Source of the DNA: CAVPUA01 sp963828015
GTDB taxonomy: Bacteria; Actinomycetota; Actinomycetes; Mycobacteriales; Jatrophihabitantaceae
Direction: 5' to 3'
Assembly: GCA_963828015.1 (NCBI GenBank)
Contig: CAWHCD010000006.1
Span: forward strand, 496,001-560,000
DNA length: 64,000 nucleotides
How positions within the stretch are numbered: position 1 is the stretch's first letter; every line of letters begins with the position of its first letter. A program made the position numbers and the translations under genes. The notes below the pieces were generated by a model, which had not been told where the DNA came from, did not search any database, and saw only the letters and a program-made list of their open reading frames with translations. Below, one piece after another: positions 42,951 to 51,711 of this stretch.

Positions 42951-43073
42951 TTCGGGCCTCCTGGATATGGCGCTGAGCAGGTTCTATGGTCGATCCCAGC
43001 AGGGGTTCGTGTCTTTGCCCACTAGCTCAATAGGTTATATGATGGATACCACCCAAGCAGGAGGTTGGTAACG

Positions 43074-44297
43074 ATGCCGCTTCAGGATGACATGCAGATC
43101 ATCTCGGTCGATGATCACCTGATCGAGCACCCGCGGGTGTTCAGCGATCGGCTGCCGGCCAAGTTCCAGGAGGCCGGTCCGCGCATCGTCGAGGATGGCT
43201 TGGGCCGCCACGTCTGGCACTACGAAGACAAGGTCTTCCCCTACATCGGCCTCAATGCGGTCGTCGGCAAGAAGCCCGAGGAGTACGGCCTCGAGCCGCT
43301 GCGCTTCGACGACATGATGCCCGGTTGCTACGACCCGGTGCAGCGCATCAAGGACATGGACGTCGACGGCGTACAGGCCTCGACCTGCTTCCCCTCCTTC
43401 CCGGGCTTCGGCGGCCGGGTGTTCCTCAACGCCAAGGACAAGGAGCTGGCCCTGGCCAGCCTCCAGGCGTGGAACGACTTCAGCATCGACGAATGGTCCG
43501 CTACCGACCCGACGCGCTACGTCCCGTTGGCGATCCTGCCGATCTGGGACGTCGAACTGTCCGCGGCCGAGCTGCGGCGCACCGCGGCCAAGGGCGCGCG
43601 CATCGTGTCCTTCCCCGACAGCCCGGTGCCGCTGGGTCTGCCCTCCTTCTACAGCGACCACTGGGGTCCGTTGTGGGACGCGTTCGAAGAGACCGGCGTG
43701 GTCGTCAGCCTGCACTTCGGATCGGGCAGCTTCGTCCCCGGCTTCTCGGCCTCCTCCAAGGCCCTGGCGCCCAACCACCAGGGCGCGCAGTTCCGGTCGG
43801 TGTCCGACCGCCTGGACGGTGACAAGGCGGTGAAGGACGACGACGCCCCGACCATCTCCTCCTTCGTCGTCTACGCGACCAACCTGATGTGGACCGCGAC
43901 CGACCTGATCTTCTCGGGCCAGCTGCAGAAGCACCCGAAGCTGAAGTTCATGCTCGCCGAGGGCGGCATCGGCTGGTTCCCCTACATCATGGAACGCATC
44001 GACCTGATGTGGGAACGGCACCGCTACTACCAGCCGATCGACTTCGACACCCGGCCGACCGATCTGTTCAAGAAGCACTTCTGGGGTTGTTTCATCAACG
44101 ACGACTTCGGCATCAAGAACCGCCACGAGGTCGGTCTGGACCGCATCTGCGTCGAGATCGACTATCCCCACGTGGACTGCAACTGGCCCAGCAGCCGCAA
44201 GTTGCTGACCGAGTCGCTGCGCGACGTGCCCGACGAGGAAGTACGCATGATCGTCGAGACCAATGCCCGTGACGCCCTCAACTTCCCCCGGGTCTGA
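43074..44297 (+). CDS. Amidohydrolase 2 family (COG2159-type) protein
   Basis: A 407-residue amidohydrolase, more distant from the other two in the window. Start MPLQDDMQIISVDDHLIEHP (D-x-H pair), then VVVSLHFGSGSF with a strand His, FMLAEGGIGWFPYIMERID and the final Asp in ICVEIDYPHVDCNWPSS. ATG 43074 has GGAGG 10 nt upstream. Probable decarboxylase or hydrolase of a ring-cleavage or acyl intermediate. It overlaps the next gene by 35 nt, indicating one transcript with the DUF35-thiolase and CoA transferase genes. Confidence 0.87.
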   Translation: MPLQDDMQIISVDDHLIEHPRVFSDRLPAKFQEAGPRIVEDGLGRHVWHYEDKVFPYIGLNAVVGKKPEEYGLEPLRFDDMMPGCYDPVQRIKDMDVDGVQASTCFPSFPGFGGRVFLNAKDKELALASLQAWNDFSIDEWSATDPTRYVPLAILPIWDVELSAAELRRTAAKGARIVSFPDSPVPLGLPSFYSDHWGPLWDAFEETGVVVSLHFGSGSFVPGFSASSKALAPNHQGAQFRSVSDRLDGDKAVKDDDAPTISSFVVYATNLMWTATDLIFSGQLQKHPKLKFMLAEGGIGWFPYIMERIDLMWERHRYYQPIDFDTRPTDLFKKHFWGCFINDDFGIKNRHEVGLDRICVEIDYPHVDCNWPSSRKLLTESLRDVPDEEVRMIVETNARDALNFPRV

Positions 44298-45963
44298 GAC
44301 CGTCAGCGACCTACCGCGCCCGGTTCGCCCACTGCCCCAGCCCACGCTCGCCAGCGCCGAGTACTGGGCGGCTGGGGCCGATGGCGTGCTGCATGTCCGG
44401 CGGTGCGCTGACTGCCTGGCCTACACGCATCCGCCCCTGCCCCGCTGCCGGGTCTGCGGCGGTCGGCGCCTGTCGCTGAGCCCGGTCTCCGGGCGCGCCG
44501 TGGTCGCCGGGTTCACCGTGAATCATCAGCAGTGGCTGGCCGATTTCCCGCCGCCCTACGTCATCGCCGTGCTCGCGCTGGAGGAGGACGACGGTGTGCG
44601 GCTGACGACCAACATCGTCAACTGTCCGGCCGAGGACGTCTCGATCGGGATGGCGGTGCGGGTGGTGTTCGAGCCCGCCGGCGACGTCTACCTGCCGTTG
44701 TTCGAGCCGGATCCGGACCGGGCCGGGCAGCACTTGCCCGTGCCCTACGACCGTGATGCCACCGTCGACCTGCGCGGTCCGGTGTCCTCCGCGCGGTTCG
44801 AGGCCCGGGTGGCGCTGACCGGAGTCGGGCAGTCCCAGATCGGGCGGCGGCTGATGGTCGACCCCGTGTCGCTCACCGTGGACGCCTGCGAGCGCGCGGT
44901 CGCCGACGCCGGTCTGTCCCTGGCCGACATCGACGGGTTGTCGACGTACCCCGGCCGGGTCGGCCCGCCGGGCATGAGCGAGGGCGGCATCGCGCCGCTG
45001 GCCGAGGCGCTGCAGCTGCGCCCGACGTGGATCAATGCCGCCGGTGACACACCCGGGCAGGCCGGAGCGCTCGTCGCCGCGATGTTGGCCGTGGCGTCCG
45101 GCTTGTGTCGGCACGTACTCGTCTATCACACGAGTTGGGAAGCCTCCCACGCCGCGCTGGTCCGCTCCGGACAGTGGGCGATGCCGCAGGCCCGCGCGAC
45201 CCACGCCATGGAACACCTCGCCCCGTTCGGGGCCATGTCGGCGGCCAACTGGATCGCGGTCTACGCCTCGCACTACTTCCATCGCTACGGCGCCGACCGT
45301 TCTGTGCTCGGCGCGATCGCGGTGAACTCGCGTGCGAACGCCGTGCGCAACCCCGACGCGGTGTACCGCGAGCCGATCACGATGGCCGATTACTACGCCG
45401 CCCGTATGGTCTCCACGCCGTTCGGGCTCTACGACTGCGATGTGCCCGTCGACGGAGCAGTGGCATTGGTCGTCTCGGCGATCGAGACCGCCGCCGATCG
45501 TCCGCATCGCCCGGTACTGGTCGAGGCCGTCGGCACCCAGGTGCTGGAGCGGATCAGCTGGGACCAGGACACCTTGTCGCACGAGACGCAGACACTCGGT
45601 CCGGCCAAGCATCTGTGGACCCGCACCGACCTGCGACCCGCCGACGTCGATCTCGCCCTTCTCTACGACGGGTTCACCTTCAACGCGGTGTCCTGGCTCG
45701 AGGCGCTGGGCTTCTGCGAGCCCGGGGGCGCGAGTGACTTCATCGACGGGGGCCGTGGGATCGCGATGGACGGGCGCCTGCCGTTGAACCCGCACGGCGG
45801 TCAGCTCTCGGCCGGGCGGTTGCACGGATTCGGCTTCCTGCGCGAAGCGATGCTCCAGCTCCGCGGCGACGCCGCCGGGCGTCAGGTGGACAACGCGCGG
45901 ATCGCGGTCGTGACGACCGGAGGTGGCGCGCCCGGGGGCGCGCTGTTGCTGCGGCGGGGTTGA
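44263..45963 (+). CDS. DUF35/OB-fold zinc-ribbon domain fused to a thiolase-like (SCP-x/Ltp2-type) domain
   Basis: A 566-residue fusion. Residues ~25-150: rubredoxin-like zinc ribbon with Cys-x2-Cys and Cys-x2-Cys (RRCADCLAYTHPPLPRCRVC) plus OB fold (DUF35). Residues ~165-560: thiolase fold of the lipid-transfer/SCP-x type (VALTGVGQSQIGRR, DTPGQAGALVAAMLAVASG, LALLYDGFTFNAVSWLEALGF, LPLNPHGGQLSAGRLHGFGF). The nucleophilic Cys of true thiolases is not seen. In steroid catabolism the Ltp2 aldolase needs the DUF35 domain of ChsH2 as a separate protein; here they are one chain, suggesting a retro-aldol C-C cleavage. Start ATG 44263 or GTG 44269. Confidence 0.82.
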   Translation: MPVTPSTSPGSETVSDLPRPVRPLPQPTLASAEYWAAGADGVLHVRRCADCLAYTHPPLPRCRVCGGRRLSLSPVSGRAVVAGFTVNHQQWLADFPPPYVIAVLALEEDDGVRLTTNIVNCPAEDVSIGMAVRVVFEPAGDVYLPLFEPDPDRAGQHLPVPYDRDATVDLRGPVSSARFEARVALTGVGQSQIGRRLMVDPVSLTVDACERAVADAGLSLADIDGLSTYPGRVGPPGMSEGGIAPLAEALQLRPTWINAAGDTPGQAGALVAAMLAVASGLCRHVLVYHTSWEASHAALVRSGQWAMPQARATHAMEHLAPFGAMSAANWIAVYASHYFHRYGADRSVLGAIAVNSRANAVRNPDAVYREPITMADYYAARMVSTPFGLYDCDVPVDGAVALVVSAIETAADRPHRPVLVEAVGTQVLERISWDQDTLSHETQTLGPAKHLWTRTDLRPADVDLALLYDGFTFNAVSWLEALGFCEPGGASDFIDGGRGIAMDGRLPLNPHGGQLSAGRLHGFGFLREAMLQLRGDAAGRQVDNARIAVVTTGGGAPGGALLLRRG

Positions 45964-46002
45964 GGCAATGATTACCAACGTTGACGATGAGGAGTGCTGA
46001 CG

Positions 46003-47235
46003 ATGCTCAAGCCCATGCAGGGTGTGCGGATACTCGAGGTGGCTCAGTTCACCTTTGTGCCGGCTGCCTCGGCGATCCTGGCCGAGTGGGGCGCGGAGGT
46101 CATCAAGGTCGAGCACGCCGAGCGCGGCGACGGCCAACGCGGCATCACCACGGTGCTCGGCGTCGATGCCATCAATGCGGGGAGCAGCTTCTCCCCGATC
46201 TTCGACGCGCCCAACCGCGGTAAGCGCAGCATCGGACTGGCCCTGGAAAAGCCCGAGGCCCGCGCCATCCTGGACGAGTTGATCAAGACAGCTGACGTTT
46301 TCGTGACCAACTTCCTGCCCAGCGCCCGAGCGAAGTTGCACATCGACGTCGACGACGTCCGCAAGATCAACCCAGACATAATCTATGCCCGTGGCTCGGG
46401 CTTCGGTCAGCTGGGCGAGGACGGCAACAAGGGCGGCTACGACATGAGCGCCTTCTGGGCGCGCGGTGGCAGCGCCGCTGGGGCGACCCCGGTCGGCGCC
46501 GATCGCCTGGCCCCGATGCCGGCCGGTGCGTACGGCGACAACCAGGGTGGCATGACCATCGCCGCCGGCATTGCCGCGGCGCTCTATGCCCGTAAGACGA
46601 CCGGCGAGCCATCGGTGATCGATGTGTCGCTGCTCGGCGTCGCGGCCTGGGCCATGCAGTTCACCGTGAACCTGGCCCTGATGGCCGGCGGCCCGCCGCC
46701 GCGCCCGCCGGTGCCGCGGCACGGCTCGGCCCGCAATCCGCTGATCGGCGGTTACCAGACCTCGGACGGGCGCTGGTTGTTGTTGTCGATGGTGCAGCCC
46801 GGCCCGTACTGGGAGGAGTTCTGTGCCGTCCTGGGGCGTCCGGAGCTGGCCAAGGACGAGCGGTTCGACACCGTGGCCAAGTTGATGGCCAACGCGCCGG
46901 AGGCGGGCGAGATCATCGCCGGGATCTTCCTGGAGCGCCCGTTCGACGAGTGGGTCGAACGTCTGGCCGCCACGAAGGGGCCCTGGGCCGCGGTACAGGA
47001 TGCCTGGGGCGTGGCCAATGACGCGGCGCTGCGTGCGAACGGCGGGATCGGCACGCTCGAGGACGCCGAAGGCGCGCAGCGCGAGATGGTCGCCACCCCG
47101 GTGCAGTTCGACGGCACTCCGGTCGAGGTCCGGCGGGCGCCGCTGTTCGCCGAGCACACCGACGAGATCCTGGCCGAGCTCGGCATCGACGACGAGCGGC
47201 TGATCGAGCTCAAGATCGCCGGGGCGGTGACCTGA
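46003..47235 (+). CDS. CaiB/BaiF-family (class III) CoA transferase
   Basis: A 410-residue protein with canonical order: MQGVRILEVAQFTFVPAASA, EWGAEVIKVEHAERGD, KRSIGLALEKPEARAILDEL, TADVFVTNFLPSARAKL and IIYARGSGFGQLG. The likely catalytic Asp is in AYGDNQGGMTIAAGIAAALY. A small domain follows (YQTSDGRWLLLSM). It would transfer CoA from a donor thioester to a carboxylic acid. ATG 46003 behind GAGGAG. Last gene of the run from 43074, ending at a hairpin shared with the convergent LLM gene. Confidence 0.9.
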   Translation: MLKPMQGVRILEVAQFTFVPAASAILAEWGAEVIKVEHAERGDGQRGITTVLGVDAINAGSSFSPIFDAPNRGKRSIGLALEKPEARAILDELIKTADVFVTNFLPSARAKLHIDVDDVRKINPDIIYARGSGFGQLGEDGNKGGYDMSAFWARGGSAAGATPVGADRLAPMPAGAYGDNQGGMTIAAGIAAALYARKTTGEPSVIDVSLLGVAAWAMQFTVNLALMAGGPPPRPPVPRHGSARNPLIGGYQTSDGRWLLLSMVQPGPYWEEFCAVLGRPELAKDERFDTVAKLMANAPEAGEIIAGIFLERPFDEWVERLAATKGPWAAVQDAWGVANDAALRANGGIGTLEDAEGAQREMVATPVQFDGTPVEVRRAPLFAEHTDEILAELGIDDERLIELKIAGAVT

Positions 47236-47250
47236 CCCGACCGGGTCAGG
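47231..47250. terminator. Hairpin over two convergent stop codons
   Basis: CCTGACCC (47231-47238) and GGGTCAGG (47243-47250) form a perfect 8-bp stem with a 4-nt loop. It contains the stops of both the CoA transferase (47235) and the LLM enzyme (47246). There is no T run, so it would be a weak or factor-assisted terminator. Confidence 0.4.
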
Positions 47251-48166
47251 CGATGCGCGGCATGATCTCTTCGGCCAGCCAGTGCAGTCGCTCGAGAAAG
47301 TGCTGGTAACTGGCCAGTTTGGGTTGCGGCGGCGTCACCTCGGTCACCCCGAGGGACTTGACCCAGGCGATCTGCTCAACGAGGTAGTCCACGTTCCAGG
47401 TGTCGAAGTCGTGATCGTCGGACTTGACCTCGTGCGCTTCGCGCAGGCGCAGGTTGGCCAGGTTGAAGAACACCCGGATCGGTTGGCCGTGATAGTCCGG
47501 GTGCGACCCGATCCGGTCGATCCCGTCGGCGATCTGCTCGGGCGGGGTCAGGTAGGGCGACCACCCCACCCCCCACTTGGCCACCCGGGCGAAGGTCTGC
47601 GGCACGTCGCCGGCGAACCACAGTGGCACGCCGCCGGCCTGCAACGGCTTGGGCTCACTGGCCAGGTCCTGGAACTTCACGAACTCACCGGTGTAACTGG
47701 CCTGGTCACTGCTCCAGATGAGCTTGATCGCTTCGACGTACTCATCGACTCGCCGCCCACGGGTGCGGAAGTCGACCCCGAGCAGCTCGAACTCCTCCGC
47801 GAGCCATCCGACCCCGATGACCAGATCGGCTCGTCCGCCGCTCAGCCAGTCCAGCACCGCCCACTGCTTGGCGTGCACGATCGGATTGAGCAACGCCAGC
47901 AGGCTGATGTTGGACGCCAGCCGGATTCGTTCAGTGGGCCCGGCCAGGTAGGCCAGTGCGGTCGGGGCGTCGACGAAGTGCGCGCCCGAAGCCGCGACGT
48001 GATCGGCCGGGATGGCGTAGTGCTCGCCCACGGTCAGCCGGGCAAATCCGAGCCGGTCGGCCAGCACGGCGATCTCGGCGATCTCAGCCCCACCGACACT
48101 GTCCTGCCACGGCTGATAGAGCGCGCGCACCCGATGATTGTTCGGGATCGACAGGTTCAGTCTCAC
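47246..48166 (-). CDS. LLM class F420-dependent oxidoreductase
   Basis: A 306-residue luciferase-like TIM barrel. Features: LADRLGFARLTVGEHYAIP, TERIRLASNISLLALLNPI, LDWLSGGRADLVIGVGWLAEEFELLGVDF and VPLWFAGDVPQTFARVAKWG. GTG 48166 is preferred because homology starts at VRLNLSIPN and AGAGG lies upstream; TTG 48214 is the longest in-frame start. Probably uses F420H2 or FMNH2; substrate unknown. Divergent from the isomerase gene at 48296. Confidence 0.85.
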   Translation of the reverse strand: MRLNLSIPNNHRVRALYQPWQDSVGGAEIAEIAVLADRLGFARLTVGEHYAIPADHVAASGAHFVDAPTALAYLAGPTERIRLASNISLLALLNPIVHAKQWAVLDWLSGGRADLVIGVGWLAEEFELLGVDFRTRGRRVDEYVEAIKLIWSSDQASYTGEFVKFQDLASEPKPLQAGGVPLWFAGDVPQTFARVAKWGVGWSPYLTPPEQIADGIDRIGSHPDYHGQPIRVFFNLANLRLREAHEVKSDDHDFDTWNVDYLVEQIAWVKSLGVTEVTPPQPKLASYQHFLERLHWLAEEIMPRIA

Positions 48167-48295
48167 CGCGGCCGGTACCTCTATCGTGAGTGACTTCTCG
48201 TTGATAGATTGCAATCAGTACACTATTGCGAGCCCAAATCGCTGTCCAGGTCTGCTGGCGATGGCTACCGGAATGAGCGAAGGGGCACCGCCGCC

Positions 48296-49138
48296 TTGAA
48301 CCTGATCGCCGTCGATCCGTTGAGTACCTTCGGTCTGCCGCCGGTTGACCTGGTGCATCTGAGCGCCGACCTCGGCTGCGAACGCGTCGGGCTGACCATG
48401 TTCAGCCGGGCCTTGTGGGACCCGCCGCTGTACCCGGCATTCAACATCCGCGAGGACCAGCAGCTGCCGCGCGCGATCGCGAGCGCCCTGCGGGAGCGCG
48501 GACTGTCGATCTCTTTCGTCGACGGCTTCCTCATCGAAGCCGACAAGGACATTCGTGAACGGGCCGCCGACATCGCGATCATGGCCGAACTCGGTGCGCC
48601 CATGGTCAACTCCACCTCGATCGATCCCGACCTGAACCGGACCATCGACCAGTTCGGCCTGCTCGTCGAACTGGCGGCCGCCGCGGGCATGGACACGACG
48701 GTGGAGCTGGTCCCGGACCTGACCATCGGGAGCCTGCCGGACGCGCTGGCGGCAATCGAGGCCGTCGGTCGGCCCGAGTGCCGTCTGCTGATCGACGTGA
48801 TGCACTACGGTCGCTCGGGCGCGCGGACCGAGGACGTCGCCGCGCTCGACCCCCGGCTGATCGGCTACGTGCAGCTCAGTGACGTGAAGCTCGTGCCGGA
48901 CAACCCGAACTACTGGGTCGAGTCGACCACCGAGCGATTGGTGCCCGGGACGGGTGAGCTCGACCTGGTCGGGCTGCTCTCGGTGATCCCGAGCGAGGTC
49001 GTGATAGGCCTCGAGGTTCCCCAGCTGGCGCTGGCGCGGGCGGGCGAGGGACCGCATGAACGACTGGGTCGATGCGTCGTCGCGACCCGGGAACTGCTGG
49101 CGAAGGCAGACGAAGAAGCGAAGGGACTCCTGACATGA
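48296..49138 (+). CDS. TIM-barrel sugar phosphate isomerase/epimerase-like protein
   Basis: A 280-residue xylose-isomerase-like barrel. Likely metal residues sit in TTVELVPDLTIG (Glu), CRLLIDVMHYGRSG (Asp-x2-His), GYVQLSDVK (Asp) and VVIGLEVPQ (Glu). TTG 48296 is taken as the start, with GAAGGGG upstream; it overlaps the stop of an 8-codon frame (48273-48299). The stop overlaps the next start (ATGA), so it is the first gene of a coupled set with the SDR and epimerase. Confidence 0.8.
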   Translation: MNLIAVDPLSTFGLPPVDLVHLSADLGCERVGLTMFSRALWDPPLYPAFNIREDQQLPRAIASALRERGLSISFVDGFLIEADKDIRERAADIAIMAELGAPMVNSTSIDPDLNRTIDQFGLLVELAAAAGMDTTVELVPDLTIGSLPDALAAIEAVGRPECRLLIDVMHYGRSGARTEDVAALDPRLIGYVQLSDVKLVPDNPNYWVESTTERLVPGTGELDLVGLLSVIPSEVVIGLEVPQLALARAGEGPHERLGRCVVATRELLAKADEEAKGLLT

Positions 49139-50010
49139 CTGGACGAGTGAGCGGCAAGGTCGCGCTCATCACCGGAGCGGCGCGCGGGCAGGGGCGCAGT
49201 CACGCCGTCGCCTTGGCCCGGGAGGGCGCGGACGTGATCGTCATCGACGTATGCGCGCCGATCGACACGATTCACGGCTACCCGCCGGCCACCCCCGGCG
49301 ATCTGGCCGAGACGGTGCGCCTGGTGGAGGCCGAAGGGCGGCGGGCGATTGCCTTCGAGGCCGATGTGCGCGATCGTCACGATCTGGAAGCGGCCGTGCG
49401 CGACGGGATCGCGGGGTTGGGTCGCCTGGACGTCGTCGTCGCGAACGCCGGCGTCGTCGCCGTCGGCAAGGAGGCGCCGCTGATGAGCTTCATCGACATC
49501 ATCTCGATCAACCTCGGCGGCGTGGTCAATACGGTGGGCGCGGCCCTGCCCCACCTCAAGGCCGGGGCTTCGATCATCGCAATCGGCTCCCTGGCTGCGC
49601 TCATCCAGGGCGGGCGGGCCGGCTCGGACCCGAACTCCGGCCCGGGCCTGGCCGGCTACACCCACGCCAAGCGGGGCGTCACCCGGTTCGTCCACGACCT
49701 CGCCCTGCAGGTCGGGCCCCTCGGTATTCGGGCCAACGCGGTACATCCGGGCAACGTCGAGACCAACATGCTGCTCTTCGACGATCTCTACCAGCTGTTC
49801 GTACCCGACATCGACGGGCCCACGCAGGCCGACGCCGAGCCGGTGATCCGAGGCATGCACCTACTACCCACGACCTACATCCAGCCCTCCGACATCAGCG
49901 ACGCGGTCGTCTTCCTGGCGTCGGAGGAGTCGCGTTTCATCACCGGACTGCAGATGAAGGTCGATGCGGGTGGATTGTTGAAGTCAACGACGAGTGGAGC
50001 ACCGGCATGA
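49135..50010 (+). CDS. Mycofactocin-type short-chain dehydrogenase
   Basis: A 291-residue SDR. The cofactor motif TGAARGQGRSHAVALAREGADVIVIDVCAP is the signature of mycofactocin-coupled SDRs, which keep NAD bound and pass electrons to mycofactocin. Active site: IGSLAAL Ser and the YTHAK Tyr-x3-Lys. It contains the extra insertion near residues 45-55 seen in this family and ends FITGLQMKVDAGG. Coupled at both ends by ATGA overlaps. It probably oxidises a secondary alcohol from the island's substrate. No mft genes are in the window. Confidence 0.87.
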   Translation: MTGRVSGKVALITGAARGQGRSHAVALAREGADVIVIDVCAPIDTIHGYPPATPGDLAETVRLVEAEGRRAIAFEADVRDRHDLEAAVRDGIAGLGRLDVVVANAGVVAVGKEAPLMSFIDIISINLGGVVNTVGAALPHLKAGASIIAIGSLAALIQGGRAGSDPNSGPGLAGYTHAKRGVTRFVHDLALQVGPLGIRANAVHPGNVETNMLLFDDLYQLFVPDIDGPTQADAEPVIRGMHLLPTTYIQPSDISDAVVFLASEESRFITGLQMKVDAGGLLKSTTSGAPA

Positions 50011-51113
50011 AGGTTCTGGTCATGGGCGGCACCCGGTTCAACGGGCTGGCCCTGGTTCGGGAGTTGGTCAAGTACGGCCACGACGTCACTGTGCTCAACC
50101 GCGGCAAGACCGAGGTGCACCTGCCGCGCGCGACGCATCGGTTGTACGCCGACCGCACCAACAAGGAACAGCTGCAGGAGGTGCTCGGCCACGAGGAGTT
50201 CGACGTCGTCCAAGATCTGTCCTGCTACAACATCGACGACATGCGTCCGATGGTCGACATCTTCCGCAACCGCATCGGCCATTACCTGTTCGCAAGCTCG
50301 ACGGTGATCTACGCGGCGACCGAGGTGCTGCCGATCCGCGAGGGCGATCCGGTCGACCGCTCGGAGCGGCAGACGGTGTACGGCCAGCAGAAGTTGGCCT
50401 GCGAGGCGCTGCTCATCGACGAGTACCGCCGCAACGGCTTCCCGAGCACGATCGTGCCGTTCTCGATGGTGCTCGGCCCGAACAACATCGTGCCCGATCG
50501 TGAGCAGCGGATGTTCCAGCGGCTGCTCACGGGGCGTCCGGTGCTGATCGCGGGTGACGGCTCGACCCTGAGCCAGATCGGGCACGTCGACGACGGGGCG
50601 GTGGCGATGCGGATGTTGATGATGCAGCCGCAGACGTTCGGCAAGCGCTACAACCTGACCGGCAAGGACTACTGGAGCGACAACGGCTACGTGGACACCT
50701 TCGCCGACATCCTCGGCGTCAAGGCCACCAAGGTGCACATCCCGCCGGCCGTCATGGATGACGTCTACGCCGGGCGCATCGAGTCGACCAGCGCCCGGGG
50801 CGCCGTGCCGTCGATGACGCGCGCGGGCGACTCCGCCGCGGTGACCATGGGCCAGCACGATCCGCGTGCCGTCGGCGTACGGGGGCTCATCCAGCGACTG
50901 GCGCCCAACATTCACAACTGGAACGCGAGCACGATCTTCTCCATCGATCGCCTTGCGGAAGACGTGGGCTTCATCCCCGCCTACTCCTTCGCCGCCGCCG
51001 TGGAGCAGACCTACGAATGGTTCCAGAACGAGAAGGTGATCGATCGGCTGAACATCGACTACACCTGGGAGGACGAGATGCTCAAGCGTCTGTCCTCCGC
51101 ATCGCCGCACTAA
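50007..51113 (+). CDS. NAD-dependent epimerase/dehydratase-like (extended SDR) protein
   Basis: A 368-residue extended SDR. The N-terminal VMGGTRFNGLALVRELVKYG is a GxxxxxG-type Rossmann loop with conserved GTRFxG; YLFASSTVIYA and the active site VYGQQKLACE (Tyr-x3-Lys) follow. RYNLTGKDYWSDNGYVDTFADILG matches the isoflavone-reductase/epimerase-like group common in actinobacterial gene clusters. Translation is coupled to the SDR. Role: possibly reduction or isomerisation of a cyclic intermediate; unproven. Confidence 0.82.
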   Translation: MKVLVMGGTRFNGLALVRELVKYGHDVTVLNRGKTEVHLPRATHRLYADRTNKEQLQEVLGHEEFDVVQDLSCYNIDDMRPMVDIFRNRIGHYLFASSTVIYAATEVLPIREGDPVDRSERQTVYGQQKLACEALLIDEYRRNGFPSTIVPFSMVLGPNNIVPDREQRMFQRLLTGRPVLIAGDGSTLSQIGHVDDGAVAMRMLMMQPQTFGKRYNLTGKDYWSDNGYVDTFADILGVKATKVHIPPAVMDDVYAGRIESTSARGAVPSMTRAGDSAAVTMGQHDPRAVGVRGLIQRLAPNIHNWNASTIFSIDRLAEDVGFIPAYSFAAAVEQTYEWFQNEKVIDRLNIDYTWEDEMLKRLSSASPH

Positions 51114-51711
51114 TCTCCTCCGCGCTGCGGACCGCAGCCAGCAATGCCAGGTGATTGGTGATCTGGGCCTGATGAGTCTCGGGGGTTGCCCCCGCGGTGC
51201 AGTCCTCGGCCAGCACGACGTTGTAACTCAGGCCGATCGCCTCCGTCGCGGCGCCGGGTAGCGCGATGTTGGTCGAGACCCCGGTCAGCACGACCGTGTC
51301 GATGCCGTATCCGCGCAGCGTCGAATCGAGCGTCGAGCCGGTGAATGGCGCCATCCCGTTGAAGCGGGCCGATACGACGTCGGTCGGCGCAACGAGCAGA
51401 TCGTCGTGGATCGCCGCGTATGACGTCCCAGCCACCAGCTTGCCCTTGCGACGGATGCGGGCGGCGAGCGCGCAGTTGACCCGGAACCCGGACCAGTCCG
51501 GCGCGGCCGCGGCGATCGTGCAGAACACGACTGGGGCGCTCTGATCGCGAAACGCCTGCGCCAGCACGTTGATCCTCGCCACGATGCCCCGGGCGGCCAC
51601 CTGATGGGCCAAGGGGCTGTCCTCGTAGGCCGGATTGGTGATGCCGTTCTGCACCTCGACCACGAGCAGCGCCGCCCGTTGTCCGGGCGCCAACCCATTG
51701 ATGACCGCCAT
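51082..51711 (-). CDS. Isochorismatase-fold protein lacking the catalytic Cys
   Basis: A 209-residue cysteine-hydrolase family protein. The first motif reads LLVVEVQNGI, with Glu where Asp is usual; the segment normally giving TNxCVxxTA reads GVSTNIALPGAATEA, so the catalytic Cys is replaced by Ala. The usual Lys is also not evident. The rest of the fold (TVVLTGVSTN, VVLAEDCTAG, HLALLAAV) is well kept. It is either a non-hydrolytic member, as in true isochorismatases, or catalytically dead. Its 3' end overlaps the epimerase gene by 32 nt. Confidence 0.75.
   Translation of the reverse strand: MAVINGLAPGQRAALLVVEVQNGITNPAYEDSPLAHQVAARGIVARINVLAQAFRDQSAPVVFCTIAAAAPDWSGFRVNCALAARIRRKGKLVAGTSYAAIHDDLLVAPTDVVSARFNGMAPFTGSTLDSTLRGYGIDTVVLTGVSTNIALPGAATEAIGLSYNVVLAEDCTAGATPETHQAQITNHLALLAAVRSAEEISAAMRRTDA

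Noticed and set aside
44311..47157. A 948-codon open frame on the minus strand opposite the DUF35-thiolase and CoA transferase genes
   Set aside because: It lies antisense to two clearly recognised genes, has Arg/Gly/His/Asp-rich composition typical of GC-rich shadow frames and contains no family motif.
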